Below are positions 7,403 to 13,202 of a stretch of DNA of 13,789 nt, one piece after another. Position numbers and translations under genes: made by a program. The notes under the pieces are model-generated. The model did not search any database and was not told where the DNA came from. It worked only from the letters and a program-made list of their open reading frames with translations. Source of the stretch: Bacteroidaceae bacterium. Lineage in GTDB: Bacteria; Bacteroidota; Bacteroidia; Bacteroidales; Bacteroidaceae. The stretch is from contig JAFZKR010000036.1 in assembly GCA_017551845.1 (NCBI GenBank), forward strand, positions 1 to 13,789. The letters run 5' to 3'. The first letter of the stretch is position 1. The number at the start of each line of letters is the position of its first letter.

Positions 7403-8308
7403 ATGGCCATGTGGTTGGGATTCGCGCTCTTCTCAGCACTGTTTCTCGGACTCTATGATGTAGCCAAGAAACATTCTCTCAAAGAAAATGCCGTAATTCC
7501 GGTCCTTTGGCTCCATACATTGTTCTGCTCAATCATAATGCTGCCGTTCACACTCCTGTCGGCCAAGACAGGTTTGCTGGACGGCAGCATTTTCTATGTT
7601 CCTGTGGCAGGCTGGGACCTCCATAAGATGATTATCCTCAAAGCGGCAATCGTGCTTGGCTCCTGGATATTCGGTTACTTCGGGATGAAACATCTGCCCA
7701 TAACCCTGTTCGGTCCCATCAATGCTACACGCCCAATCATCGTGCTATTGGGCGGTCTGTTTCTTTTTGGTGAGCGGCTCAACACATACCAGTGGATAGG
7801 CGTTCTCATAGCAATCCTCTCTTTCTACCTGCTCAGCGTGAGCGGCAAGAAAGAGGGAATAAGTTTTTCCCATAACAAATGGGTGTTCTGCGTAATCATG
7901 GCCACCATTCTGGGAGCAGTAAGCGCCCTGTTTGACAAGTATCTGCTGGTGCGCTACAACAACATGTTCGTGCAGGCATGGAGCAACTTCTACCAGCTGG
8001 CCCTGATGACCATCATCCTCTTCGCCCTCTGGTGGCCAACGCGCAGACAGACCACCCCGTTCAGCTGGAAGTGGAGCATCATACTCATCTCTGTTTTCCT
8101 CACTCTGGCAGACTACGCCTACTTCTGTTCCCTGGCCCAAAGCGCATCAATGGTATCGATCGTTTCCATGATCCGCCGCTCAAGCGTAATTGTCAGCTTC
8201 CTGTGCGGTGCTCTGCTCTTCCACGAGAAGAACCTCAAAAGCAAAGCCATTGACCTCATCCTTGTCCTTCTAGGATTGTTCTTCCTGCTTATTGGCTCCC
8301 TGCAGTAA
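7403..8308 (+). CDS. EamA-family (drug/metabolite superfamily) transporter
   Basis: This 301-residue protein has ten predicted membrane helices in two homologous halves (about residues 1-147 and 157-300), the usual EamA layout. Each half ends with the family signature: LFGPINATRPIIVLLGGLFLFGERL (102-126) and VSMIRRSSVIVSFLCGALLFHEKNL (254-278), each placing a conserved glutamate (E124, E275) after a small-residue helix. Family members export or import small metabolites such as amino acids, sugars or drugs; nothing here fixes the substrate. The gene follows the DUF3078 gene by 18 bases and is the last plus-strand gene before a 390-base gene-free stretch with a probable terminator. It is therefore likely the end of this transcription unit. 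Confidence 0.85.
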   Translation: MAMWLGFALFSALFLGLYDVAKKHSLKENAVIPVLWLHTLFCSIIMLPFTLLSAKTGLLDGSIFYVPVAGWDLHKMIILKAAIVLGSWIFGYFGMKHLPITLFGPINATRPIIVLLGGLFLFGERLNTYQWIGVLIAILSFYLLSVSGKKEGISFSHNKWVFCVIMATILGAVSALFDKYLLVRYNNMFVQAWSNFYQLALMTIILFALWWPTRRQTTPFSWKWSIILISVFLTLADYAYFCSLAQSASMVSIVSMIRRSSVIVSFLCGALLFHEKNLKSKAIDLILVLLGLFFLLIGSLQ

Positions 8309-8364
8309 TTATCTGCAGATTCTAAGTTCCGCCGTACTATCCCCTTTTGGGACGCAACGTTCCG

Positions 8365-8402
8365 TGGCTACGCTGCGCGTAGCCAGACCTTGTTTTATTT
8401 TG
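8365..8402 (+). terminator. Probable intrinsic terminator after the EamA gene
   Basis: Positions 8365-8373 (tggctacgc) pair perfectly with 8377-8385 (gcgtagcca) around a three-base loop. After a 4-base gap a T-rich run follows (ttgttttatttt, 8390-8401). A smaller hairpin, gggac-gcaac-gttcc (8349-8363), sits just ahead. The pair lies 57 bases or less after the EamA stop, the right place to end the upstream operon. Confidence 0.5.
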
Positions 8403-8633
8403 CTACGCAAAAGAGCCCTCTCCGGACCCTAAACGGCAAACTTACTACTATTGGTCGTCAACACCTGCTAGCTCCACTAGGGCGGATTATTATTTACAAC
8501 AGACTTCGGATATTGGCTCCGACTATGCTAATAGTAGAGCAATGCGCCTCTCTGTCCGCCTGGTACATGACCTGTAATCATATTATAAACTGATACAAAC
8601 AAACAGCTTTTAATCTTGTGTATTGAAAAAAGT
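8403..8633. other. Gene-free stretch with nested inverted repeats
   Basis: No credible gene is seen. The short open frame at 8390-8593 has no family features. The DNA holds a possible folded unit: ctactatt (8445-8452) can pair with aatagtag (8530-8537), enclosing two small hairpins (ctag 8468-8471 with 8477-8480; tcgga 8506-8510 with tccga 8518-8522). This could be a small structured RNA or chance; it was judged by eye only. Confidence 0.3.
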
Positions 8634-8651
8634 GTTCTCAAATTTGTGAAC
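8634..8651. promoter_or_regulatory. Palindromic operator of the toxin-antitoxin promoter
   Basis: gttctcaaatttgtgaac is an 18-bp palindrome with eight of nine base pairs matched, centred on the -33 box of the higBA promoter. A further half-site, tttgagaaac, lies at 8685-8694 between the promoter and the toxin start. HigA-type antitoxins bind such palindromes through their helix-turn-helix and repress their own operon, so this is the likely autoregulatory site. Confidence 0.6.
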
Positions 8652-8674
8652 ATCAAATAATAATTGTATCTTTG
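8643..8674 (+). promoter_or_regulatory. Promoter of the higBA operon
   Basis: TTTG (8643-8646) and TATCTTTG (8667-8674) match the Bacteroidota -33 and -7 boxes (TTTG; TAnnTTTG) with a 20-bp spacer, the expected distance. Transcription would start about 17-20 bases before the toxin ATG at 8699. This is the best complete promoter in the window. Confidence 0.75.
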
Positions 8675-8698
8675 TACCATAATATTTGAGAAACATAT

Positions 8699-9019
8699 AT
8701 GATTGTCATTTTCCAAAAAGAATATCTAAAGGAACTCTATGAGGATGGACAGGCAAAAAATAAACAGCATAGGTTCCAGCCTCAGATTATCAAGAAATAC
8801 ACACGCATTGTGGATTTGATGATGGAGCAAAATAATGTAATGGGGTTGGCCAAATACGGAGGGCTTCACTATGAGCATCTTCATGGTGACAAAGAGGGGC
8901 TTTCATCGGTCAGGGTAAATGATCAGTATAGAATAGAGTTCAAGGAGATTCTTGAAAGTGACAAAACAATAGCTGAGGTTGTGTGTATAACAGATTTGTC
9001 AAACCATTATAAAAAATAG
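8699..9019 (+). CDS. higB: HigB/RelE-family toxin (mRNA interferase)
   Basis: This 106-residue basic protein has the RelE/HigB fold pattern. It has an N-terminal strand (MIVIFQKEYL), two helices rich in lysine and arginine, then the beta-sheet core with GLAKYGGLHYEHLHGDKEGLSSVRVNDQYRIEF (49-81) and a closing DLSNHYKK (99-106). R72, R78 and H103 lie in the region where HigB toxins keep residues for RNA cleavage. Family members cut mRNA on the ribosome and stop growth until neutralised by the antitoxin. The toxin gene comes first, as is usual for HigBA, and the antitoxin gene starts 4 bases after its stop. The module has its own promoter and palindromic operator and is flanked by gene-free DNA on both sides, a typical setting for an acquired cassette. 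Confidence 0.87.
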   Translation: MIVIFQKEYLKELYEDGQAKNKQHRFQPQIIKKYTRIVDLMMEQNNVMGLAKYGGLHYEHLHGDKEGLSSVRVNDQYRIEFKEILESDKTIAEVVCITDLSNHYKK

Positions 9020-9023
9020 TGTT

Positions 9024-9368
9024 ATGGCACAGATAGAAGGGACAGACAAGACAATGGTTGCAAATAACTTGGAACCGTATTACCTTACCCATCCAGGTGA
9101 GGTTATTAAGGATGAGTTGGAATTTCGTGGCATCAGCCAACGACGTTTGGCTGCAGAAATAGGTGTACCTGTAAGTCAACTGAATGAGGTTCTTAATGCT
9201 AAACGCCCGCTGAATGCTGAAATGGCGCTTCTTATCGAGCAAGCTCTTGGTATTGATGCAGAACCGCTGCTATCGCTTCAGGTAAAATACAATCTGCTTT
9301 CAGCTAAACGCAACAAGACATTCTTTGAACGCTTAAAGAAAATTCCCCGTATAGCGGCAGCACTTTAA
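9024..9368 (+). CDS. higA: HigA-family antitoxin, helix-turn-helix regulator
   Basis: This 114-residue protein contains the HigA signature HPGEVIKDELEFRGISQRRLAAEIGV (23-48). An XRE-type helix-turn-helix follows (about 37-60: SQRRLAAEIGVPVSQLNEVLNAKR). The part PLNAEMALLIEQALGIDAEPLLSLQVKYNL (62-91) is the standard C-terminal half of the VapI/HigA family. It would bind and block the upstream toxin and repress the shared promoter through the palindrome at 8634-8651. It has a short N-terminal extension of about 18 residues before the conserved core; an alternative start at the ATG for M11 would remove half of it. A strong hairpin begins 8 bases after the stop. Confidence 0.9.
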   Translation: MAQIEGTDKTMVANNLEPYYLTHPGEVIKDELEFRGISQRRLAAEIGVPVSQLNEVLNAKRPLNAEMALLIEQALGIDAEPLLSLQVKYNLLSAKRNKTFFERLKKIPRIAAAL

Positions 9369-9376
9369 GCTCCTGA

Positions 9377-9416
9377 AACCAACAGAGGGTGACCGCGCGG
9401 CCACCCTCTGTTGGTT
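9377..9416. terminator. Long perfect hairpin, probable terminator after higA
   Basis: Positions 9377-9391 (aaccaacagagggtg) pair perfectly over 15 bases with 9402-9416, and the enclosed ccgcgcgg is itself self-complementary. It starts 8 bases after the higA stop. The downstream strand continues with ttaaaaaaa rather than a T-run, so release on the plus strand would rely on the stem or another factor. It may act in both directions or as an mRNA 3' protective stem. Confidence 0.6.
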
Positions 9417-9499
9417 AAAAAAACAACTGTAGCGCTTTCTGTCAACGTTTTCAGGAAATGTGAAAATAATTAGGATTTAAGCGCTTGGTTTTAACAAAT

Positions 9500-9639
9500 T
9501 CCGTTTTAAACGGATGAACAGTTCAGAATGATTTTTTTTTGCATTAACTTGAAAATTTCCACTCCCCTTCTAGAGAAAAAAATTTCCCCTTAAGGGGCGT
9601 AAATATTCTCCTTAAGGAGCTTTTCCCAATTCTTATTGG
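9500..9639. repeat. Palindrome cluster with 22-bp spacing upstream of the cap-like operon
   Basis: Two perfect 12-bp palindromes sharing CCTTAAGG, ccccttaagggg (9586-9597) and ctccttaaggag (9608-9619), have centres exactly 22 bp apart. A degenerate third unit, ccccttctagag (9564-9575), lies exactly 22 bp before. Further inverted repeats flank them: tccgttt-t-aaacgga (9500-9514) and ccaat-tctt-attgg (9626-9639). The regular spacing of two helical turns suggests a multi-site operator or a protein array. No gene is present between 9369 and 9882. Confidence 0.55.
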
Positions 9640-9690
9640 AGCACACATCGGGCATTCATGATGGCATTAACAGATTGAACACTTTTTAAC

Positions 9691-9719
9691 ACGCACAAAG
9701 GGAACAGTCCCCAATTGTA
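9691..9719 (-). repeat. Dispersed palindromic repeat, copy B (inverted)
   Basis: The minus strand carries the same element as 3956-3990: caatt, then the core ggggactgttccc (plus-strand 9700-9712), then tttgtgc. The core again pairs over six positions around one base, with the fourth pair a G-T wobble. It lies in the gene-free region ahead of the cap-like operon. Confidence 0.7.
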
Positions 9720-9722
9720 TTA

Positions 9723-9749
9723 TTTCTGTGATTTCTGCGTTTTCTGCGA
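9723..9749 (+). repeat. Three tandem 9-mers
   Basis: tttctg begins at 9723, 9732 and 9741, giving three near-identical 9-bp units (tttctgtga, tttctgcgt, tttctgcga). They lie just beside palindromic repeat copy B and may be part of the same element's flank. No function is evident. Confidence 0.5.
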
Positions 9750-9798
9750 GAGATATCATTTATAACTTATTTTATAATAAGCTGTGCGGACTTTTTGC

Positions 9799-9806
9799 TA
9801 AATTCG
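9799..9806 (+). promoter_or_regulatory. Weak candidate -7 box for the cap-like operon
   Basis: TAAATTCG matches TAnnTTTG at all but one base and lies 77 bases before the ATG at 9883. No -33 box is visible at the right distance. It is the best candidate between the repeats and the gene, but weak. Confidence 0.3.
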
Positions 9807-9882
9807 CGCAGTTTAAGCGTATCGTTTTTTGGACGCACGGCAAGCAAGAAAATAATAACAAACAAAATAATTGATTTTCAGT

Positions 9883-11157
9883 ATGATTAAAGACATTTTT
9901 GAAAGAATCAAGGAGACACCGGGTCCTCTCGGTCAGTATCAGGGTGTAGGCGACGGTTATTTCATGTTCCCGCGCCTTGTAGGTGAAATAGGCCCCGAAA
10001 TGGAGTTCAACGGGAAGCCGGTCCTGAACTGGAGCCTCAACAACTATTTGGGACTGGCCAATAATCCTGAAGTGAGGAAAGCCGATGCCGAAGCTGCAGC
10101 ACGCTTTGGTCTTGGTGCTCCGATGGGTGCCCGCATGATGTCAGGAAATACCGACTATCACATTAAGTTCGAGAACGATTTCTGTGAATTCATTGGAAAA
10201 AAGGCCGGCATGTGCCTCAATTTCGGATATCAGGGCATGATCTCAATCATTGATGTCCTGACCAGCCGCAAGGACGTGATTGTGTATGACTCCGAGTCAC
10301 ACGCTTGCATACTTGACGGTATGCGTCTGAGCCTGGCCAAGCGTTTCGCTTTCCGCCACAATGACATGGAGAGTCTGGAAAAGCAGCTTAATCATGCCTG
10401 CAGGCTTGCCGATGAGCAGGGCGGCGGCGTGCTGGTAATCACAGAAGGCGTTTTCGGCATGGCCGGTGACCTGGGCCATCTCGCTGACATTGTCGAGTTC
10501 AAGAAAAAATATCCGTTCCGCATACTGATTGATGATGCACACGGCTTCGGCACTATGGGCGCAAACGGTCGTGGTACTGCCGAGCACTATGGTGTAACTG
10601 ATGAAATAGACGTAATATTCGATGCTTTTGCTAAAAGTATGGCGTCAATAGGCGGCGTTGTCAACTCCGACCCCGAAATCATAGACCACCTGAGATTCAA
10701 CATGCGTTCACAGATCTACGCTAAGTCACTGCCACTGCCGTTGGTTATCGGTAATCAGAAGCGTCTTGACCTGATCAAGGCTCACCCTGAGTACCGCGAG
10801 CATCTGTGGGAGGTTGTCAATGCTCTGCAAGGCGGTCTCAAGGCCGAAGGCTTCAACATCGGCGTAACAGAATCGCCTGTAACACCCGTATTCTTTGAGG
10901 GTGGCGTGAATGAGGGCACCAATGTGGTTGTTGACCTGCGTGAAAACTACGGAATATTCTGCTCAATCGTTACATATCCCGTTATCCCGAAGGGCCAGCT
11001 CATGCTGCGTATCATACCCACCGCTTCGCATACACTTGACCACGTCAAGCGTACCATCGAGGTATTCAAGGATGTCCAGAAGAAGCTCAAGGCCGGTTAT
11101 TATGAAGGTCCCATCCAGGATATGAATGTGTTTAAACGTGCTCAGATAAAGAGATAA
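9883..11157 (+). CDS. capB: Alpha-oxoamine synthase family acyltransferase, likely cysteate fatty-acyltransferase (CapB-like)
   Basis: This 424-residue PLP enzyme belongs to the family of serine palmitoyltransferase, KBL and BioF. Visible marks are SLNNYLGLANNPEV (51-64), GAPMGARMMSGNTDYHIKFE (78-97), SESHACILDG with H140 that stacks on PLP (137-146), IDDAHGFG with D217 and H220 (216-223), and the PLP lysine K251 in AFAKSMASIGG (248-258). Such enzymes condense an amino acid with an acyl thioester and release CO2. With a cysteate-synthase-like gene 1 base downstream and a short-chain reductase after that, the amino acid is probably L-cysteate and the product 3-ketocapnine, the sulfonolipid precursor. 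Alternatives are serine palmitoyltransferase or an uncharacterised paralogue. The protein has a tail of about 25 residues (AGYYEGPIQDMNVFKRAQIKR region). The ATG at 9883 is preferred over the TTG at 9871. Confidence 0.78.
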   Translation: MIKDIFERIKETPGPLGQYQGVGDGYFMFPRLVGEIGPEMEFNGKPVLNWSLNNYLGLANNPEVRKADAEAAARFGLGAPMGARMMSGNTDYHIKFENDFCEFIGKKAGMCLNFGYQGMISIIDVLTSRKDVIVYDSESHACILDGMRLSLAKRFAFRHNDMESLEKQLNHACRLADEQGGGVLVITEGVFGMAGDLGHLADIVEFKKKYPFRILIDDAHGFGTMGANGRGTAEHYGVTDEIDVIFDAFAKSMASIGGVVNSDPEIIDHLRFNMRSQIYAKSLPLPLVIGNQKRLDLIKAHPEYREHLWEVVNALQGGLKAEGFNIGVTESPVTPVFFEGGVNEGTNVVVDLRENYGIFCSIVTYPVIPKGQLMLRIIPTASHTLDHVKRTIEVFKDVQKKLKAGYYEGPIQDMNVFKRAQIKR

Positions 11158-11158
11158 T

Positions 11159-12382
11159 ATGAAGTATCAGCTTGTCTGCAAGAAATGCGGCAAGGTTATA
11201 GGAGATTTTGCCGCCTGGTTCAGCCAGGACCAGTTGTGTGAGTGCGGAAGCAACCACGCAGAGGTAACTTATACTACTGATTACCGCAAGCTCGATGAGT
11301 TGTGCAAGCCCGGTCAGAAGGTTGAGAACCTCTACCACTACCTGCCCTTCCTCCCCATTGATGAGGCCGATGAGCAGATAACCTTCGGTGAGGGTGCAGT
11401 ACCCATTGAGGAGTGGGAGTTCCTAAGCAAGTATGCCAAGGACAACTACGGCATTGACTGCAAGGTGGTAGTAGCCCGCAATGACCTGAACGGAGGTTCC
11501 GGTACATTCAAGGACATAGCCGCATCACTGGCAGCAACGCTGTTCAAGAAACACGGAGTTAAGGAGTATTGCCTGGCATCGACCGGCAATGCCGCTACCG
11601 CCTACGCAACATATCTGGCCAAGGCAGGTGTCAAGTTTGACATATTCGCTCCGTGCGACATGTATCTTGAGTCACAGGAAGCCATACGTTCAGTAGGCCA
11701 GAATCTGGTTGTTTCTGAAGGCGGTTACGGTCAGGCTAAGGCCGAGGCTGCCGATTTCCATAAGAACCAGAAGGTGATGATATCGGCCGGCAACATTGAC
11801 CCCATTCGCGTTGAGGCCAAGAAGACTCTGGTCTTTGAGTGCATGCGCCAGCTGGGCCGCATTCCCGATGTCTATATGCAGGCTGTTGCAGGCGGCACAA
11901 GCCCCATAGCATTCGAGAAAGGAATGCGTGAGATAGCCGATGCATACCCGCAGTACCGCATGCCGCGTATGCTGCTTGTTCAGCAGGACACCTGTGACCC
12001 GATGGTACAGGCTTGGGAGTGGGCAATCGAAAACAGTTTCCCGCAAGGTTGGAACAAGCATTTCCCAACTGTAATCCCCAAAACCAGCATATCAATTCTT
12101 ACAGCAGGAACTCCCGGTATGTATCCGTTGGTAGGCCCCATTGTAAAGAACAGCGGCGGCTCATTCCTGCGTGTCAAGGAGGAGGGTCTGGAGCGTTACG
12201 GCCGCATGGTCAAGGACAAAAAGGGTATCTATATGGGTCCGGCATCAGTAGTATGCATAGCCGGATTCTTCAAGGCACTTGAGGAGAACAAGCTCAAGAA
12301 CGGCGATCTGATTCTGCTCAACACCGGCGAGGGCTGCGAACGTGCCCGCTGGTTCAAACAGGCAATAGACAACTGCAAATGA
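11159..12382 (+). CDS. capA: Threonine-synthase-fold PLP enzyme, likely cysteate synthase (CapA-like)
   Basis: This 407-residue fold-type II PLP enzyme begins with a small zinc-ribbon-like segment (C7, C10, C27, C29), as in some archaeal and bacterial threonine synthases and cysteate synthases. The PLP lysine is K118 in GGSGTFKDIAASLA (112-125). The phosphate-binding loop is LASTGNAATAYATY (139-152). VAGGTSPIAFEKG (243-255) and LLNTGEGCERA (386-396) complete the cofactor site. Cysteate synthase makes L-cysteate from O-phosphoserine and sulfite. I prefer it over threonine synthase because the gene sits between an oxoamine synthase and a reductase (1-base gap before, 4-base overlap after), not among threonine genes. 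The sequence alone does not exclude threonine synthase, and residues for sulfite versus water choice cannot be judged by eye. Confidence 0.75.
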   Translation: MKYQLVCKKCGKVIGDFAAWFSQDQLCECGSNHAEVTYTTDYRKLDELCKPGQKVENLYHYLPFLPIDEADEQITFGEGAVPIEEWEFLSKYAKDNYGIDCKVVVARNDLNGGSGTFKDIAASLAATLFKKHGVKEYCLASTGNAATAYATYLAKAGVKFDIFAPCDMYLESQEAIRSVGQNLVVSEGGYGQAKAEAADFHKNQKVMISAGNIDPIRVEAKKTLVFECMRQLGRIPDVYMQAVAGGTSPIAFEKGMREIADAYPQYRMPRMLLVQQDTCDPMVQAWEWAIENSFPQGWNKHFPTVIPKTSISILTAGTPGMYPLVGPIVKNSGGSFLRVKEEGLERYGRMVKDKKGIYMGPASVVCIAGFFKALEENKLKNGDLILLNTGEGCERARWFKQAIDNCK

Positions 12383-13179
12383 AAAAGTTTCAGGACAAGG
12401 TAGTTTGGATAACCGGTTCCTCATCAGGTATTGGCGAGGCTACCGCGTACGAGTTTGCCCGTGAGGGAGCCAAACTCATTCTTACAGCGCTTGAGGCAGA
12501 CCTGCTTGAAAAGGTTGCCGCACACTGCGAAGAGTTGGGCTCACCCAAGGCCGCACCCCTACCCTTTGACCTCTCACTTAAAGACCAGGTGGCTGAGCTT
12601 GCAGAGAAAGCATGGTCACTCTTCGGCCACATAGACGTGTTCTACAACAACGCCGGTATAAGCCAGCGCGGCACCACCTGTGAAACTGAGATGCGTGTCA
12701 TCAATAAAGTGATGGACATCAACTGGTTCGCTCCTGTCATCATGACCAAGGTTATACTGCCCAAAATGATTCAGAACGGCGGCGGACAACTGGTTGTCAC
12801 CACCAGCATCAACGGACGGTTCGGATTCCCGCTACGTTGCGCCTACAGTTCATCCAAACACGCCCTGTACGGATTCTTTGAGACCGTCCAAGCCGAGTAT
12901 TACAAGGACAATATCCGCGTAACCATAGTATGCCCGGGGCGCGTTCAGACACGCATTTCATTCTATGCCCTTGAAAAAGACGGAAAACAGCACGCCAAAA
13001 TGGATGCCGGACAGGCCGGAGGATGTACCCCCGAGCAGGCCGGACGAAAAATCGTCAGAGCTGTTTACCGCAAAAAGCGTGAAGTACTGGTGGGACGCAA
13101 GGAACTGCTTATGGTCTATATCAAGCGTTTCTTCCCCGGATTATGCGCCAGGATAGCACGCTCCATTAACCCGATGTAA
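12379..13179 (+). CDS. capC: Short-chain dehydrogenase/reductase, likely 3-ketocapnine reductase (CapC-like)
   Basis: This 266-residue classical SDR has the nucleotide-binding motif TGSSSGIGE (12-20), the NNAG motif (90-93), and catalytic S143, Y156 and K160 in SINGRFGFPLRCAYSSSK. CPGRVQT follows (185-191). The C-terminus is basic and partly hydrophobic (ELLMVYIKRFFPGLCARIARSI, 242-263), resembling DHRS7-like SDRs that dock on membranes, which suits a lipid substrate. Its start overlaps the CapA-like stop by four bases (ATGA), so translation is coupled. In the capnine pathway an SDR reduces the ketone of 3-ketocapnine with NADPH; the same chemistry occurs in sphingolipid synthesis (3-ketosphinganine reductase). 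The SDR family is certain and the substrate is inferred from the cluster. The gene ends 23 bases before the next start. Confidence 0.8.
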   Translation: MKKFQDKVVWITGSSSGIGEATAYEFAREGAKLILTALEADLLEKVAAHCEELGSPKAAPLPFDLSLKDQVAELAEKAWSLFGHIDVFYNNAGISQRGTTCETEMRVINKVMDINWFAPVIMTKVILPKMIQNGGGQLVVTTSINGRFGFPLRCAYSSSKHALYGFFETVQAEYYKDNIRVTIVCPGRVQTRISFYALEKDGKQHAKMDAGQAGGCTPEQAGRKIVRAVYRKKREVLVGRKELLMVYIKRFFPGLCARIARSINPM

Positions 13180-13202
13180 GTAATAAAGAAACACATATAA
13201 GC

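Noticed and set aside
8365..8385. Part of a tRNA
   Set aside because: The nine-pair triloop hairpin and its surroundings do not give an acceptor stem, anticodon arm or T-loop consensus (GTTCGA).
8390..8593. Possible 67-residue gene between the EamA gene and higB
   Set aside because: No motif, no promoter at a suitable place, and it starts inside the T-rich tail of the probable terminator; I treat the stretch as non-coding.
9560..9625. CRISPR-like array
   Set aside because: The 22-bp period consists of short self-palindromic units without conserved repeats plus unique spacers, and no cas gene is present.
9883..12382. Threonine metabolism operon (KBL plus threonine synthase)
   Set aside because: No threonine dehydrogenase, homoserine kinase or aspartokinase is nearby, and the coupled third gene is a lipid-type SDR. 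Biosynthesis and breakdown enzymes of threonine would not be expected in one coupled operon. It remains the main alternative reading.
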